Positions 47,477 to 56,446 of a DNA stretch of 64,000 nucleotides are shown here, in pieces (the stretch's first letter is position 1; each line of letters starts with the position of its first letter). The notes below the pieces were generated by a model. It had not been told where the DNA came from and did not search any database. It saw only the letters and a list, made by a program, of their open reading frames with translations. The DNA lies in assembly GCF_014762705.1 (NCBI RefSeq), contig NZ_JABURL010000070.1:18082-82081 (forward strand), read 5' to 3'. The position numbers and the translations under genes are program-made. This DNA comes from Cyclobacterium sp. GTDB taxonomy: Bacteria > Bacteroidota > Bacteroidia > Cytophagales > Cyclobacteriaceae.

Positions 47477-48955
47477 ATGGAGAATAAAAACAGAAGAAAT
47501 TTCATGAAAAAGAGTATTCTGGGTGCAACCGGAATTTACATCGTACCTTCCCATGTGGTGAGTGGATTGGGTCATGTTCCTCCCAGCGATAAACTCAACA
47601 TTGCCGGAATAGGGGTTGGCGGAAAGGGAAGACCCAATCTGAATGCCATGAAATCAGAAAACGTGGTGGCACTGTGTGATGTGGACTGGGATTATGCAAA
47701 GCCTTGTTTTGAGGATTTCCCTAAAGCCCATAAGTTTCAAGACTGGAGGGAAATGTTTGATACCATGGGAAAGGATATAGATGCTGTGATGATAGCAACC
47801 CCGGACCATACCCATGCGCTGATTGCAGCTACGGCATTACAACTGGACAAACATGTGTATTGCCAAAAACCACTTACCCATTCCATTTATGAATCCAGGT
47901 TGCTTACCAAACTTGCCAGTGAACACAAGGTGGCTACCCAAATGGGCAATCAGGGCAATTCAGGAATTGATGCCAAAGAGGTGATAGAATGGATCCAAAA
48001 TGGTGAAATTGGAGAGGTCAGAGAGGTGCATGCCTGGACCGACAGGCCCATTTGGCCACAGGGTTTGGAAAGGCCGCAAACAAAAATATCTATTCCCAAA
48101 ACCCTGAATTGGGACCTGTTCCTTGGGCCAGCACCTTATCGGCCATACCATGAGATATACACACCATGGAACTGGAGAGGTTGGTGGGATTTTGGCACCG
48201 GAGCTTTTGGTGACATGGCCTGCCATGTACTGGATCCGGTCTATGCAGCCCTAAATTTGGGTTACCCTACGGAGATTGAAGGTACTTCTTCTCCCATAAA
48301 TACAGAAAGTGCTCCCCAATCCGAACAAGTCAAGTTTCATTTTGCAGAAAGAAAACCATTGGAAAAAGTAAATTTACCGGAAGTGGATGTGTACTGGTAT
48401 GACGGAGGATTACTCCCCTACCGACCGGATGGTTTACCTGAGGGCATTGACCTCATGGCAGATGGACTGGGAGGCTGCATATTTGTCGGTAGTAAAGATA
48501 CCTTGTATTGTGGGTCCGGAGGTGTTGGTAGAAGATTGCTATCGGGCAGAGAACCAAAAGTAACTCCCTGGCTCCGGAGGATTCCCTCTGCCAAAGGCTA
48601 CAAAGACGGTCCACATGAACAGGATTGGATTCGGGCCTGTAAAGAAGCTCCTGAAAACCGGATCGAATCCACAGCCAATTTTGCCTATTCAGGACCATTC
48701 AACGAAATGGTGCTTTTAGGTGTTTTGGCCATCAGACTGCAAAGCTTGCACAAAACCCTCGCATGGGATGGGACGAATATGCGATTTACCAATATTACCC
48801 CCGAGGACCAGCTCAGGGTAAAGCAATCAGACGGATTCACCCGGGTAAACGGCAAACCTCGGTTTAACAGTCAATTTGTTGATCTGAATGCAGAAGAGGC
48901 CATTCAGGAATATATCCGGCACCGGTACAGGGAAGGCTGGTTTTTGCCTGGATAA
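47477..48955 (+). CDS. Gfo/Idh/MocA oxidoreductase with Tat-like signal and QKP motif
   Basis: A 492-residue protein. The N-terminus ENKNRRNFMKKSILG carries a twin-arginine motif before a weak hydrophobic stretch, so Tat export is likely. The Rossmann motif is IAGIGVGGKGRPN, the loop VMIATPDHTHA. The usual EKP is CQKPLTHS, with Gln before the catalytic Lys; I recall this as typical of a large Bacteroidota and Planctomycetes subgroup. GTGAFGDMACHVLDPVYAAL is the subgroup's C-terminal mark. It follows the FAD/Fe-S dehydrogenase and is likely in its operon. The sugar substrate is unknown; oxidation at C3 of a glycoside is an idea from relatives. Confidence 0.86.
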   Translation: MENKNRRNFMKKSILGATGIYIVPSHVVSGLGHVPPSDKLNIAGIGVGGKGRPNLNAMKSENVVALCDVDWDYAKPCFEDFPKAHKFQDWREMFDTMGKDIDAVMIATPDHTHALIAATALQLDKHVYCQKPLTHSIYESRLLTKLASEHKVATQMGNQGNSGIDAKEVIEWIQNGEIGEVREVHAWTDRPIWPQGLERPQTKISIPKTLNWDLFLGPAPYRPYHEIYTPWNWRGWWDFGTGAFGDMACHVLDPVYAALNLGYPTEIEGTSSPINTESAPQSEQVKFHFAERKPLEKVNLPEVDVYWYDGGLLPYRPDGLPEGIDLMADGLGGCIFVGSKDTLYCGSGGVGRRLLSGREPKVTPWLRRIPSAKGYKDGPHEQDWIRACKEAPENRIESTANFAYSGPFNEMVLLGVLAIRLQSLHKTLAWDGTNMRFTNITPEDQLRVKQSDGFTRVNGKPRFNSQFVDLNAEEAIQEYIRHRYREGWFLPG

Positions 48956-49027
48956 GATAAAATAACATGAAATGATATAATTTAGGCTAATGGTGTGCCG
49001 TAATATTAAACCAAATACCACTAAAGA

Positions 49028-49900
49028 CTAAAAGCCTGCTTCAAAAACCGCTGCCCCCCTTACCGGCATCTTGCATAAAAACACGCCTCCACTCTGTGGG
49101 TATTTCTGAATCATATCGTCAGACAAGTTTTCCCTTGCCGTTGTGATGAGCAATTCATTATTTTCAGGTCCTACAAAGGCACATGAGGTAACATGTGGCG
49201 CGGCAACATCTATCTTGTCCAATTGCATCCCTGTTTTGGGATCCCATTGGTATACACCAAATCCACCATAATGCGCTACCCATAACTTACCGTTTTGGTC
49301 CATACACATGCCATCGGGTGTGCCCATTTCTTCCGGAATACTCACCGCAATCTGCTTAAAACTAATAAATCCTGTTTCTATATCGAAATCAAATGCCTGG
49401 ATTTTCCGGGTGGGGCTGTCGATGTAATACATGGTCTTCTGATCCAGTGACCAACAAATTCCATTCGAAATGGTCACCAAATCAATTTTTTTCTTCACCT
49501 TAAGATCCAGGTCCATGCAATACAATGCACCTGCATTTTGGGTAAATTTGGTGCTCATTGTTCCAGCCCATAATCTGCCTTTTGCATCACAGGAGCCATC
49601 ATTGAATCGGTTTTCCGGTCGTTCTTCCTCCACTTCAGCAAGCCAGCTCAAATCGGAAGTTTCAGGATCAAATCTGGCCAGTTTGGCATCCAATGCCAGC
49701 ACCAATTTCCTGTTTTGGCCAGGCACTACCAATGAAAGCCGATGGGGGAATTCCCATTTTTTACTGTCTTTTTTTACTGGATCAAACTTGTACAAATGAC
49801 CCTTTTCTATATCCACCCACATATAACATTGTTGCCCTTTATGCCAGGTGGGACTTTCCGCCAGGATACATTGGGCATCAACTAACAAATCTGCTTTCAT
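49028..49900 (-). CDS. SMP-30/gluconolactonase-family protein (cytosolic)
   Basis: A 290-residue six-bladed propeller lactonase without a signal peptide. The metal ligand Glu is in ILAESPTWH, with RFNDGSCDAKGRLWAGTM, VTISNGICWSLDQKTMYYID and GTPDGMCMDQNGKLWVAH giving the other calcium/zinc ligands (Asn, Asp). It hydrolyses sugar-acid lactones to aldonic acids. It comes after the sugar isomerase gene with a 189-base gap, so it may belong to the same regulon but not surely the same transcript. It would open the lactone made by one of the neighbouring dehydrogenases. Confidence 0.88.
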   Translation of the reverse strand: MKADLLVDAQCILAESPTWHKGQQCYMWVDIEKGHLYKFDPVKKDSKKWEFPHRLSLVVPGQNRKLVLALDAKLARFDPETSDLSWLAEVEEERPENRFNDGSCDAKGRLWAGTMSTKFTQNAGALYCMDLDLKVKKKIDLVTISNGICWSLDQKTMYYIDSPTRKIQAFDFDIETGFISFKQIAVSIPEEMGTPDGMCMDQNGKLWVAHYGGFGVYQWDPKTGMQLDKIDVAAPHVTSCAFVGPENNELLITTARENLSDDMIQKYPQSGGVFLCKMPVRGAAVFEAGF

Positions 49901-50089
49901 AATTACTTCAATTTAATCTTTACAAAACGGGTTGCTTTCTTCCTGATTATCAGACCCAGGAAAGACAAACATGCCAGTGCCTGGCTTGAATAATATCTGG
50001 CTATTGAAACCCATTTTAGCATGCTTAATGTCCCATTTAGCCGTTTCTCAAAGTACTAAAATTGGTCTGAAATGAAAAGAAACCATTGA

Positions 50090-50974
50090 TCAAGGCCAAT
50101 ATCTGGCTATTTTATTCTTTAAAAATAAAACACTTCTTTCCAGTTGATCCATTCCATCCACCCCATCTTCTATACTGATCCATCCATCAAATCCAACACT
50201 TTTCAATTCTGTGAATATGGCATCATAATCATTCAATCCTTTTCCGATTTCTCCGTGACTCAACCTTTTGGCATAGCCAACAGCACCTCCTTCTTCTTTT
50301 TGAAGGTCTTCTATGGTGCCGTATTTGAGGTACCGGTCACTGGCATGCATGCTTACCACCCTGTGGGAGACTTTTGCCAGCAATTCCAAGGGGTCTTCTC
50401 CTGCCAAAAAGGTATTACTGGGATCGTAATTTACACCAAAGTTGGGATGCTGGATGCTGTCTACAAGTTGACAAAAAACATCCATTTTCTGGGCAAATTC
50501 CGGATACTCCCAGAAGTCATCTTTGTAGTGGTTTTCCAGAATCAGAGTAATTCCCCGCTCCTCTGCATAAGGAATACAGGCCATGATAGATTCAGAAGCA
50601 AGTTTAACTCCCTCATTGATGCTCAGTTCCGGCCTTTTTTGTCCCGAAAGAACCCTGCAATAGCTGCCGCCAAGAGTATGGGTCATGTCAATCCAGTTTT
50701 TTTGTTTTTGGATTTCATTTTCCCGGAATACCCGGTCAGGATGTGTAAAATCAGGGGAACAACACATCATAGGTATCACTTTACCTGTATCTTCCACCAT
50801 TTTCCTGAATTTCGGCCAATTGGATTGATCCTCCATTTCCAGAAAACCTGCATACCACTCCAGGCCATCAATATCCAGTTTGGCTGCCAGGCGGATCCAT
50901 TCCTCAACTTTCATGGTACCATCCTTACACAAGGCCTGCATATAGGCTTTAGGGAATGCTGCTAATTTGGGCAT
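50090..50974 (-). CDS. Sugar phosphate isomerase/epimerase (AP-endonuclease-2 TIM barrel)
   Basis: A 294-residue cytosolic TIM-barrel protein. LAAKLDIDGLEWYAGF, ILENHYKDDFW (first metal Glu), VNYDPSNTFLAG (Asp), VVSMHASDRY (His, Asp) and DGWISIEDGVDG (last Glu) are the metal-binding blocks of xylose-isomerase-like epimerases. These enzymes epimerise or isomerise keto sugars such as tagatose/psicose, or act on 2-keto-inositol. The gene is 15 bases after an SDR dehydrogenase in the operon. It may act on a keto-sugar made by the two dehydrogenases. The substrate is unknown. Confidence 0.86.
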   Translation of the reverse strand: MPKLAAFPKAYMQALCKDGTMKVEEWIRLAAKLDIDGLEWYAGFLEMEDQSNWPKFRKMVEDTGKVIPMMCCSPDFTHPDRVFRENEIQKQKNWIDMTHTLGGSYCRVLSGQKRPELSINEGVKLASESIMACIPYAEERGITLILENHYKDDFWEYPEFAQKMDVFCQLVDSIQHPNFGVNYDPSNTFLAGEDPLELLAKVSHRVVSMHASDRYLKYGTIEDLQKEEGGAVGYAKRLSHGEIGKGLNDYDAIFTELKSVGFDGWISIEDGVDGMDQLERSVLFLKNKIARYWP

Positions 50975-50989
50975 ATATTTTTCGTTTGT

Positions 50990-51781
50990 TTATTTGATTG
51001 TACTTGTATCTTTTGGTGCATTCCTTCCTATCAGGGGATACTGCTCCAATTCCATTACCTGACCACTGACAGGGCCGCATTCATCTGATAGCCAGAAAAC
51101 GGCTCCCGCAGCTATTTCTTCCGGGGCAATGATCCTTCCGGCTGGGGCATACATTCCGGGTAAACTCTCGTACCAATTATCGGAAAGACCATGACCTTTC
51201 TTTCTTTCTTTCTCCGTTTCTGTCAACACCCATCCCGGGTTGATCTGATTGACCCTGACCCCATGGTCCCGAAACAGGCTATCTCCAAGATTTCTGGTCA
51301 TGGTCATCAATGCTCCCTTTGACATGCTGTAGGCCAATAAATTGGGTTCCCCACTCCAGGCATTGACAGAACCAATGTTAAGCACATTGCCTTTATTGCT
51401 TTCCAAATCAGGTAAGGCTGCTTTGATCAGTAAAAAAGGAGCAATGGAATTGATGGTCAGAACCTTTTGTAAAAAGGATTTATCAACGGACTGAAAATCA
51501 GAAGACACCACCCAGGCGGCATTGTTTACCACAGCGTCCAGTCTTCCAAAAGTTTTTTTGGCCAGACCTATCAGCCTGTCCGCGCAGCCCTCTTCCTGGA
51601 GGTCCTCCACATGTAAAACCGCCTGATGTTTTCCGATGGTATGGACCACTGCCTCTCCCCAGTCTTTTTCCAAACCATGAACTACAACTTTTGCACCTTC
51701 CTGGGCACAACGAATGGCAATAGCCTTTCCTATTCCGGTAGTACTGCCGGTTACGATGATAACTTTTCCTTTCAATCTCAT
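50990..51781 (-). CDS. SDR family oxidoreductase
   Basis: A 263-residue classical short-chain dehydrogenase. TGSTTGIGKA (11-20) is the NAD(P) loop and NNAAW the central strand; the catalytic set is Asn111, Ser138, Tyr151 and Lys155 in YSMSK. It reversibly oxidises a sugar alcohol or sugar hydroxyl. Its start is 2 bases after the stop of the Zn-dehydrogenase gene, so translation is likely coupled, and the two dehydrogenases may work in sequence. The substrate is not visible. Confidence 0.9.
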   Translation of the reverse strand: MRLKGKVIIVTGSTTGIGKAIAIRCAQEGAKVVVHGLEKDWGEAVVHTIGKHQAVLHVEDLQEEGCADRLIGLAKKTFGRLDAVVNNAAWVVSSDFQSVDKSFLQKVLTINSIAPFLLIKAALPDLESNKGNVLNIGSVNAWSGEPNLLAYSMSKGALMTMTRNLGDSLFRDHGVRVNQINPGWVLTETEKERKKGHGLSDNWYESLPGMYAPAGRIIAPEEIAAGAVFWLSDECGPVSGQVMELEQYPLIGRNAPKDTSTIK

Positions 51782-51783
51782 TT

Positions 51784-52809
51784 TTAAACCGGTTTGAGTA
51801 CACTTTTTACCACTTCACCGTGGTGCATTTTTTCAAAGGCCTCCAACCAGGAAGTTACCGGCCAGATGCCTCCGATTATGGGTTTTACATCCAACATACC
51901 AGAACCCATCATGCCAATTACCTTTTCCCATATGGGCCAGTTATGGCTAAAACTTCCCTGGAGCCGGACATTCTTCTGCACTATAGGGTCCAAAGAAAAG
52001 TTACAGGGTTGGGGGCCCCAGCCCACTTTTGTGATTTGCCCATTGGGTCTTACCAGATTCATGGCAATTTTCAGGGTGGCACTGGCACCAGCGGCATCTA
52101 CTATCAGATCTGCTCCCAGACCATCCCTGGATTTAGCCCAATCTGTGGCATCTCCAATGATCCCCTCGCAGCCATATCCTTTGGCAATTTCCAATCTGCC
52201 TTTGTCTGCTTCCAGTCCAAGAACCGCTACTTCTGCCCCGTTAAGTTTCGCCATTACAGCACATAGCATTCCTATGGTTCCCGGACCTATCACCAGTACC
52301 CGATCACCAGGCTTGATGGCTGAATTCATGACCACGGCATTGTAAGCCACGCAACAAGGCTCTGTCAAACAAGCCTCTTCAAATGGAACCTGGTCGGGAA
52401 CATGGTGAAGGCAACGTGCCGGAACTTTCACATACCGGGTCATGGCCCCATTAACTCCATATCCAAAGCCCTTTCGGGTGGGGTCCAAATTATACAGTCC
52501 TACCCTGCTCATGGGGTTCATGGGGTCGATCACAGCTGCGGTTTCACTTACCACACGGTCTCCGGTTTTCCATCCATCCACCCCGGGTCCAACTTCCAGA
52601 ATTTTTCCCCCAAACTCATGCCCAAGAACCACAGGATAATTTACCGGCCAGCTATGATCAGCGGTCCATTGGTGCAGGTCACTGCCACAAACACCGACAT
52701 TAGCCACTTCCAGCAAAACTTCCCCATTGCTTATCTCCGGCTTTTCAATTTCTCTCACTTCCACGGAACCTTTGGTCTCCGCATAATTAACTACAGCTGC
52801 TGATTTCAT
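51784..52809 (-). CDS. Zinc-type alcohol/polyol dehydrogenase lacking the structural zinc cysteines
   Basis: A 341-residue medium-chain dehydrogenase. Catalytic zinc ligands are present as Cys41 in GVCGSDLHQW and His64-Glu65 in VLGHEFGG. The cofactor site RVLVIGPGTIGML follows. The lobe that normally holds four Cys for structural zinc reads ETAAVIDPMNPMSRVGLYNL and has none, although the surrounding frame (VVSETAA before, YNL after) is conserved. It likely oxidises a polyol or sugar acid, like threonine or sorbitol dehydrogenases. I chose the ATG at 52809, since the 43 extra codons upstream reach back into the HUMPS gene. Confidence 0.88.
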   Translation of the reverse strand: MKSAAVVNYAETKGSVEVREIEKPEISNGEVLLEVANVGVCGSDLHQWTADHSWPVNYPVVLGHEFGGKILEVGPGVDGWKTGDRVVSETAAVIDPMNPMSRVGLYNLDPTRKGFGYGVNGAMTRYVKVPARCLHHVPDQVPFEEACLTEPCCVAYNAVVMNSAIKPGDRVLVIGPGTIGMLCAVMAKLNGAEVAVLGLEADKGRLEIAKGYGCEGIIGDATDWAKSRDGLGADLIVDAAGASATLKIAMNLVRPNGQITKVGWGPQPCNFSLDPIVQKNVRLQGSFSHNWPIWEKVIGMMGSGMLDVKPIIGGIWPVTSWLEAFEKMHHGEVVKSVLKPV

Positions 52810-52831
52810 TGATCTAAGGTTTTTTTTAAAG

Positions 52832-53539
52832 TTATTTCTGTTTAATGGCCACATCCCCATGTGCATGCACAGCCGCACAGATTTTTCTGAGAGAAGCTTC
52901 CAGGTCTCCATCGGCAGTTTTAAAGGCATCCGCATCAATGGTCAATGGTGCCCCCAGTACCACTAATGGAGCTCCATAGCCAGGTGTAGAGATGGCTTGC
53001 TCCAGACTCAATCCACCAACAGCCTGCACTGGAATACTTACTGCGTCAACAATTTCCTTCAATTGGTCCAGTGGGCTGGGCATGCGTTTTCCCTGTGCAG
53101 CGATCCCTCTTCTTTCATCGTAACCAATGTGGTGAACAATAAAATCGCAGCCCAGGTCCTCCAGAAATCTGGCCCCCTGAACCATATCCGGACAGCCCAA
53201 ATTATCCCCCATTACTTTTATACCATGGTCTTTACCGGCTTGTACCACACATTTGATGGTCTCCTCATGGGCTCTTGCCATCACCACTACATGGGTTGCT
53301 CCGGCCCTGGCCATCATTTCTGCTTCCAGATACCCGCCATCCATGGTTTTCAGATCAGCAACTATAGGGGTGTCTGGAAAAGCTTCTCTCAACTTGCGTA
53401 CGCCGTGCAAGCCTTCGGCAAGGATCAATGGTGTGCCTGCCTCCAACCAGTCCACACCGGCACGCATGGCCAGTGCTGCAGTTTCCAGAGCTTCATCAAT
53501 ATTGGTTAAATCCAGGCTGATTTGAACAATTGGTTTCAT
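52832..53539 (-). CDS. HUMPS-family protein (3-hexulose-6-phosphate synthase / keto-gulonate-phosphate decarboxylase type)
   Basis: A 235-residue TIM barrel of the orotidine-monophosphate-decarboxylase superfamily. Asp10, Glu33, Asp62-x-Lys64 with Asp67 in ADLKTMDGG and His136 in VHHIGYD fit the metal and proton-transfer residues of the group. Asp is at 112 and Gly at 139, where I recall UlaD having Glu and Arg, so it is nearer to hexulose-phosphate synthase. No 6-phospho-3-hexuloisomerase (PHI) and no kinase are next to it. As the first gene of an operon with two dehydrogenases and an isomerase, it more likely cleaves or decarboxylates a keto-sugar acid than fixes formaldehyde. Confidence 0.83.
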   Translation of the reverse strand: MKPIVQISLDLTNIDEALETAALAMRAGVDWLEAGTPLILAEGLHGVRKLREAFPDTPIVADLKTMDGGYLEAEMMARAGATHVVVMARAHEETIKCVVQAGKDHGIKVMGDNLGCPDMVQGARFLEDLGCDFIVHHIGYDERRGIAAQGKRMPSPLDQLKEIVDAVSIPVQAVGGLSLEQAISTPGYGAPLVVLGAPLTIDADAFKTADGDLEASLRKICAAVHAHGDVAIKQK

Positions 53540-53857
53540 TCTTTATGGTTAATTTTAAAGGTTACAGATTAATTATTATTGAACAGTGGCCAAAGGAACT
53601 TAAAATTAGTATATAATATTACAGCATTTTACAGGAAGAATGGGTACTAAAAAATAAAAGGAAATGAAGCAAGGGCTTTGGGTATGCATGAATGTTTGGG
53701 GGTTGACTTTTTGAATCAATGCTGAAAGAAATCAATTTAATTAATTATTTTTAAATCTCCTTAGGTTTCACGTATGAATACATGGATTATTCACAAATGG
53801 ACTATTGTGTTTATACCTGAATAAACAGGTAGGGAAAATTTATAATTAATTTTAAGC
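53540..53857. other. AT-rich intergenic region between divergent operons
   Basis: These 318 bases separate the HUMPS operon from the 118-residue gene. They are AT-rich and hold several near-palindromic AT stretches. I saw no tRNA, no strong hairpin and no exact TAnnTTTG element on either strand. Promoters and perhaps an operator for both directions must lie here. Confidence 0.45.
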
Positions 53858-54214
53858 ATGCAGGAAAATTGGGTTTTAAGCTGGGAAGAACCAATTTCGG
53901 AAAAGGAATTTAAAAATGCGTTACCTCTTATTTTCGAACAAAAAAGGAAGGAATTGGCCATTTTTCTCAGTCTTTATACCAAAACCGAGGGAGCTATAGC
54001 AGAAAATATCAGGCTGCTATCCTGGGAAGCTTCTGCTTCTATAATTAAGGGCTCATTGTGGCTGGGATTTAATAAAGTTTTTTATAATGCCTGTCTCAAT
54101 ATACATGAAACAGATCAAGACAAAATAAAAATCGATTATGAAGCCAATTCACCTGTCACCAAAATCATTTTATCCGGCCCCTATATTCCTGAAAGAGAAC
54201 CTGACGATATTTAA
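53858..54214 (+). CDS. Hypothetical protein, 118 residues
   Basis: A small soluble protein without signal peptide or membrane segment. It appears as an N-terminal helix pair (EEPISEKEFKNALPLIFEQKR) and a mixed second half (GSLWLGFNKVFYNACLNI, then KIDYEANSPVTKIILSGPYIP). It lies 11 bases before a geranylgeranyl-reductase-type flavoprotein gene and is probably translated from the same transcript, so it may be a partner of that enzyme. I recognise no family. Confidence 0.6.
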   Translation: MQENWVLSWEEPISEKEFKNALPLIFEQKRKELAIFLSLYTKTEGAIAENIRLLSWEASASIIKGSLWLGFNKVFYNACLNIHETDQDKIKIDYEANSPVTKIILSGPYIPEREPDDI

Positions 54215-54225
54215 TTTTTAAATGC

Positions 54226-55371
54226 ATGAATTCATTTGATATAGCCATCATTGGCGGGGGTCCGGCTGGAGCCATGGCTGCCTACGTAGCCGCTTCCCGG
54301 AACATGAAAGTATTGATCATCGAAAAGGAAATGCTGCCCCGATATAAAACCTGTGGTGGCGGACTGGTATTACGTGGCCGAAACCGCCTGCCTTTTGACA
54401 TCTCCTCTTTAATACAAAGAGAATTCCATGAGCTGGAAGTATATTTCGAACATTCCACACATTATTTCTCCACCAAAAGAACCGATCCTATAATCAGCAT
54501 GGTGATGAGGGACGGATTTGATGCCTTACTGGTGGATCACGCAAAGGAGAAGGGTGCTCAAATTATGGATAAAACCCAATTAAATGGGTTAGTTCCTATA
54601 GAAAATGGTCTTATCCTGCAAACTTCAGCCGGTAACATTCAATGCCGCTACCTGATAGCTGCCGATGGTGCACTAAGTCCCACGGCAAAAATGGCAGGCT
54701 GGGGGGAAAGCAGAAAGCTTATCCCGGCTTTGGAATATGAAGTCACCGTAGGCAAGGCGGACTTCGAAAGGTTGTCCAAAAAGGTGAGATTTGACGTGGA
54801 TGCAGTTCCACATGGATATGCCTGGTGTTTTCCAAAAGAGAATCATTTGTCCATTGGAGTTGGTTGCCTGAAAAAGCAAAAAATAAATCTGAAAGCTTTA
54901 TACCAGGATTACCTGGAAAAATTAGGTATAAAGGAAATATTATCCGCTTCCGCTCACGGTTTTCAAATTCCAATTAGTCCCCGCAAGGAAGGGTTTTCAA
55001 AAGGCCCTGTATTTCTTGCAGGTGATGCTGCCGGTTTTGCAGACCCTCTGACTGCAGAAGGGATTTCTAATGCCCTGTATTCAGGAGAATTGGCAGCTTC
55101 AGCAATCGCCGAGAATTTTGAGCATGTTCAAACCGCCAACCTGGCTTATCAGAAAAAACTGGAGGAAAAGCTTTTACCGGAGTTGAAAACCTCAGCTATC
55201 ATGGGCTGGGTCTTTTATACCCAACCCTCCCTGAGAAATCTGTTGATTCAGAAATATGGTCAAAAAGGCTGTGAATTTTTGACTGATATCTTTATGGGTA
55301 AAAAACCCTTTCCTGACAAGATCAAAAATCGGCTGAAAGAAAAAATACCTATGCTCAAATTCACTGGGTAA
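54226..55371 (+). CDS. Geranylgeranyl-reductase-family FAD-dependent oxidoreductase
   Basis: A 381-residue flavoprotein. The FAD site IAIIGGGPAGAMAAYVA (5-21), the motif RYKTCGGGL with the family Cys, DGALSPTAKMAGW and FLAGDAAGFADPLTAEGI (binding FAD phosphate and isoalloxazine) place it in the GGR group, which reduces isoprenoid double bonds or acts in cofactor and lipid maturation. No membrane segment is clear, so it may act at the membrane surface. A small unknown protein precedes it by 11 bases. Substrates could be prenyl lipids or menaquinone side chains; this is inference. Confidence 0.85.
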   Translation: MNSFDIAIIGGGPAGAMAAYVAASRNMKVLIIEKEMLPRYKTCGGGLVLRGRNRLPFDISSLIQREFHELEVYFEHSTHYFSTKRTDPIISMVMRDGFDALLVDHAKEKGAQIMDKTQLNGLVPIENGLILQTSAGNIQCRYLIAADGALSPTAKMAGWGESRKLIPALEYEVTVGKADFERLSKKVRFDVDAVPHGYAWCFPKENHLSIGVGCLKKQKINLKALYQDYLEKLGIKEILSASAHGFQIPISPRKEGFSKGPVFLAGDAAGFADPLTAEGISNALYSGELAASAIAENFEHVQTANLAYQKKLEEKLLPELKTSAIMGWVFYTQPSLRNLLIQKYGQKGCEFLTDIFMGKKPFPDKIKNRLKEKIPMLKFTG

Positions 55372-55396
55372 AAGCTTCCGGCAAACTTCCCTCTCG

Positions 55397-56446
55397 TCAA
55401 AGCAAGGGAATCATCACCACAAAGCTGTCAGCTGTCACAAACAAAACATCCTGTTCTTTATTAAAGGCTACATTGGACACCAATTCTCCCACCTTCAGCC
55501 TTCCCAAAAATTTCCCAGAAGGATTGAAAACCCATATTCCACCGGGTCCAGTGGCAAAAACGACTCCATCGCTCCGTATCTTTAAGCCATCCGGAAGTCC
55601 CGATTCTCCCTGCACCAACTGACTGGCATCCTGGTAAATTCGGCCATTGGATAGGGTACCATCATTATCCAGGCTATAAATGTACCAATAAGGTTTTTTC
55701 GGATCGGAATTAGCAATAATCAACTCTTTTTCACCGGGTAAAAAAGCCAGACCATTTGGTCTGCTGAGGCTATCCAAAAGCAGGTCCAGGGTTCCATCAT
55801 GGCTGAAACGGTATACCCCCTGAAAAGGAATAGATTTTGCCGGATCCTCCATATTGAATTCCAAACCGTATGGTGGATCTGTAAAATAAAGGTTCCCTTC
55901 CCTGTCATAGACCCCATCATTGGGACTGTTAAAGGGTTTCCCTTCATATTGACCTACTATTGTTTCAAAATTGGGTTCCGGATCGGACAAGGGTGCTAGC
56001 ATTCTGGCGAGCCGCCTGTCCCCATGCTGACAAAGAACAAGTTTACCAGCAGGATCCAGTAAGAGTCCATTGGATCCCAATTCCCCTCCACGGGAGACAG
56101 TTCCGGTAAAACCAGCAGGTTCCAGGTAAACCTTGGATTCTCCTCCCTCCTTCCAATAATGAATTTTATTGGCGGGTATTTCAGAAAATAAAAGCATTTC
56201 CTCCTCTTCCAGCCACAAGGGACCTTCAGTCCAGGAAAAACCACTTCCAATGATGGTAGCTTTGGCTGAAGAATGGATGATTTCTTCCAATGCCTTATCT
56301 GCCATATCAATAGTCAAGGGCAGATAGTTTCCAATGGAATCGGGATCACTATTTTCCAGATGGCTTTCACTACCGGATTTTTCGGCCGAACATGCCGCAA
56401 TTACCAGGAGGACCGGAATAAGGAAATGCTTGAGTTTTAACATCAC
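55397..56446 (-). CDS. SMP-30/gluconolactonase-family lipoprotein
   Basis: A 349-residue exported lactonase. The signal ends at lipobox VIAAC. The propeller begins GFSWTEGPLWLEEEEMLLFSEI with the metal Glu, and continues with KPFNSPNDGVYDREGNLYFTDPPYGL, SRPNGLAFLPG and LPDGLKIRSDG, which carry the Asn/Asp ligands. It would hydrolyse an aldonolactone in the periplasm. It follows the aldose-epimerase stop directly (no gap) in an operon with GH2. Together they suggest extracytoplasmic release, mutarotation and lactone opening of a sugar. The second Met could be the start. Confidence 0.88.
   Translation of the reverse strand: MMLKLKHFLIPVLLVIAACSAEKSGSESHLENSDPDSIGNYLPLTIDMADKALEEIIHSSAKATIIGSGFSWTEGPLWLEEEEMLLFSEIPANKIHYWKEGGESKVYLEPAGFTGTVSRGGELGSNGLLLDPAGKLVLCQHGDRRLARMLAPLSDPEPNFETIVGQYEGKPFNSPNDGVYDREGNLYFTDPPYGLEFNMEDPAKSIPFQGVYRFSHDGTLDLLLDSLSRPNGLAFLPGEKELIIANSDPKKPYWYIYSLDNDGTLSNGRIYQDASQLVQGESGLPDGLKIRSDGVVFATGPGGIWVFNPSGKFLGRLKVGELVSNVAFNKEQDVLFVTADSFVVMIPLL

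Noticed and set aside
52810..52938. Longer start for the Zn-dehydrogenase
   Set aside because: The extra 43 codons run back into the HUMPS coding sequence, and alignment-type motifs begin at the ATG at 52809.
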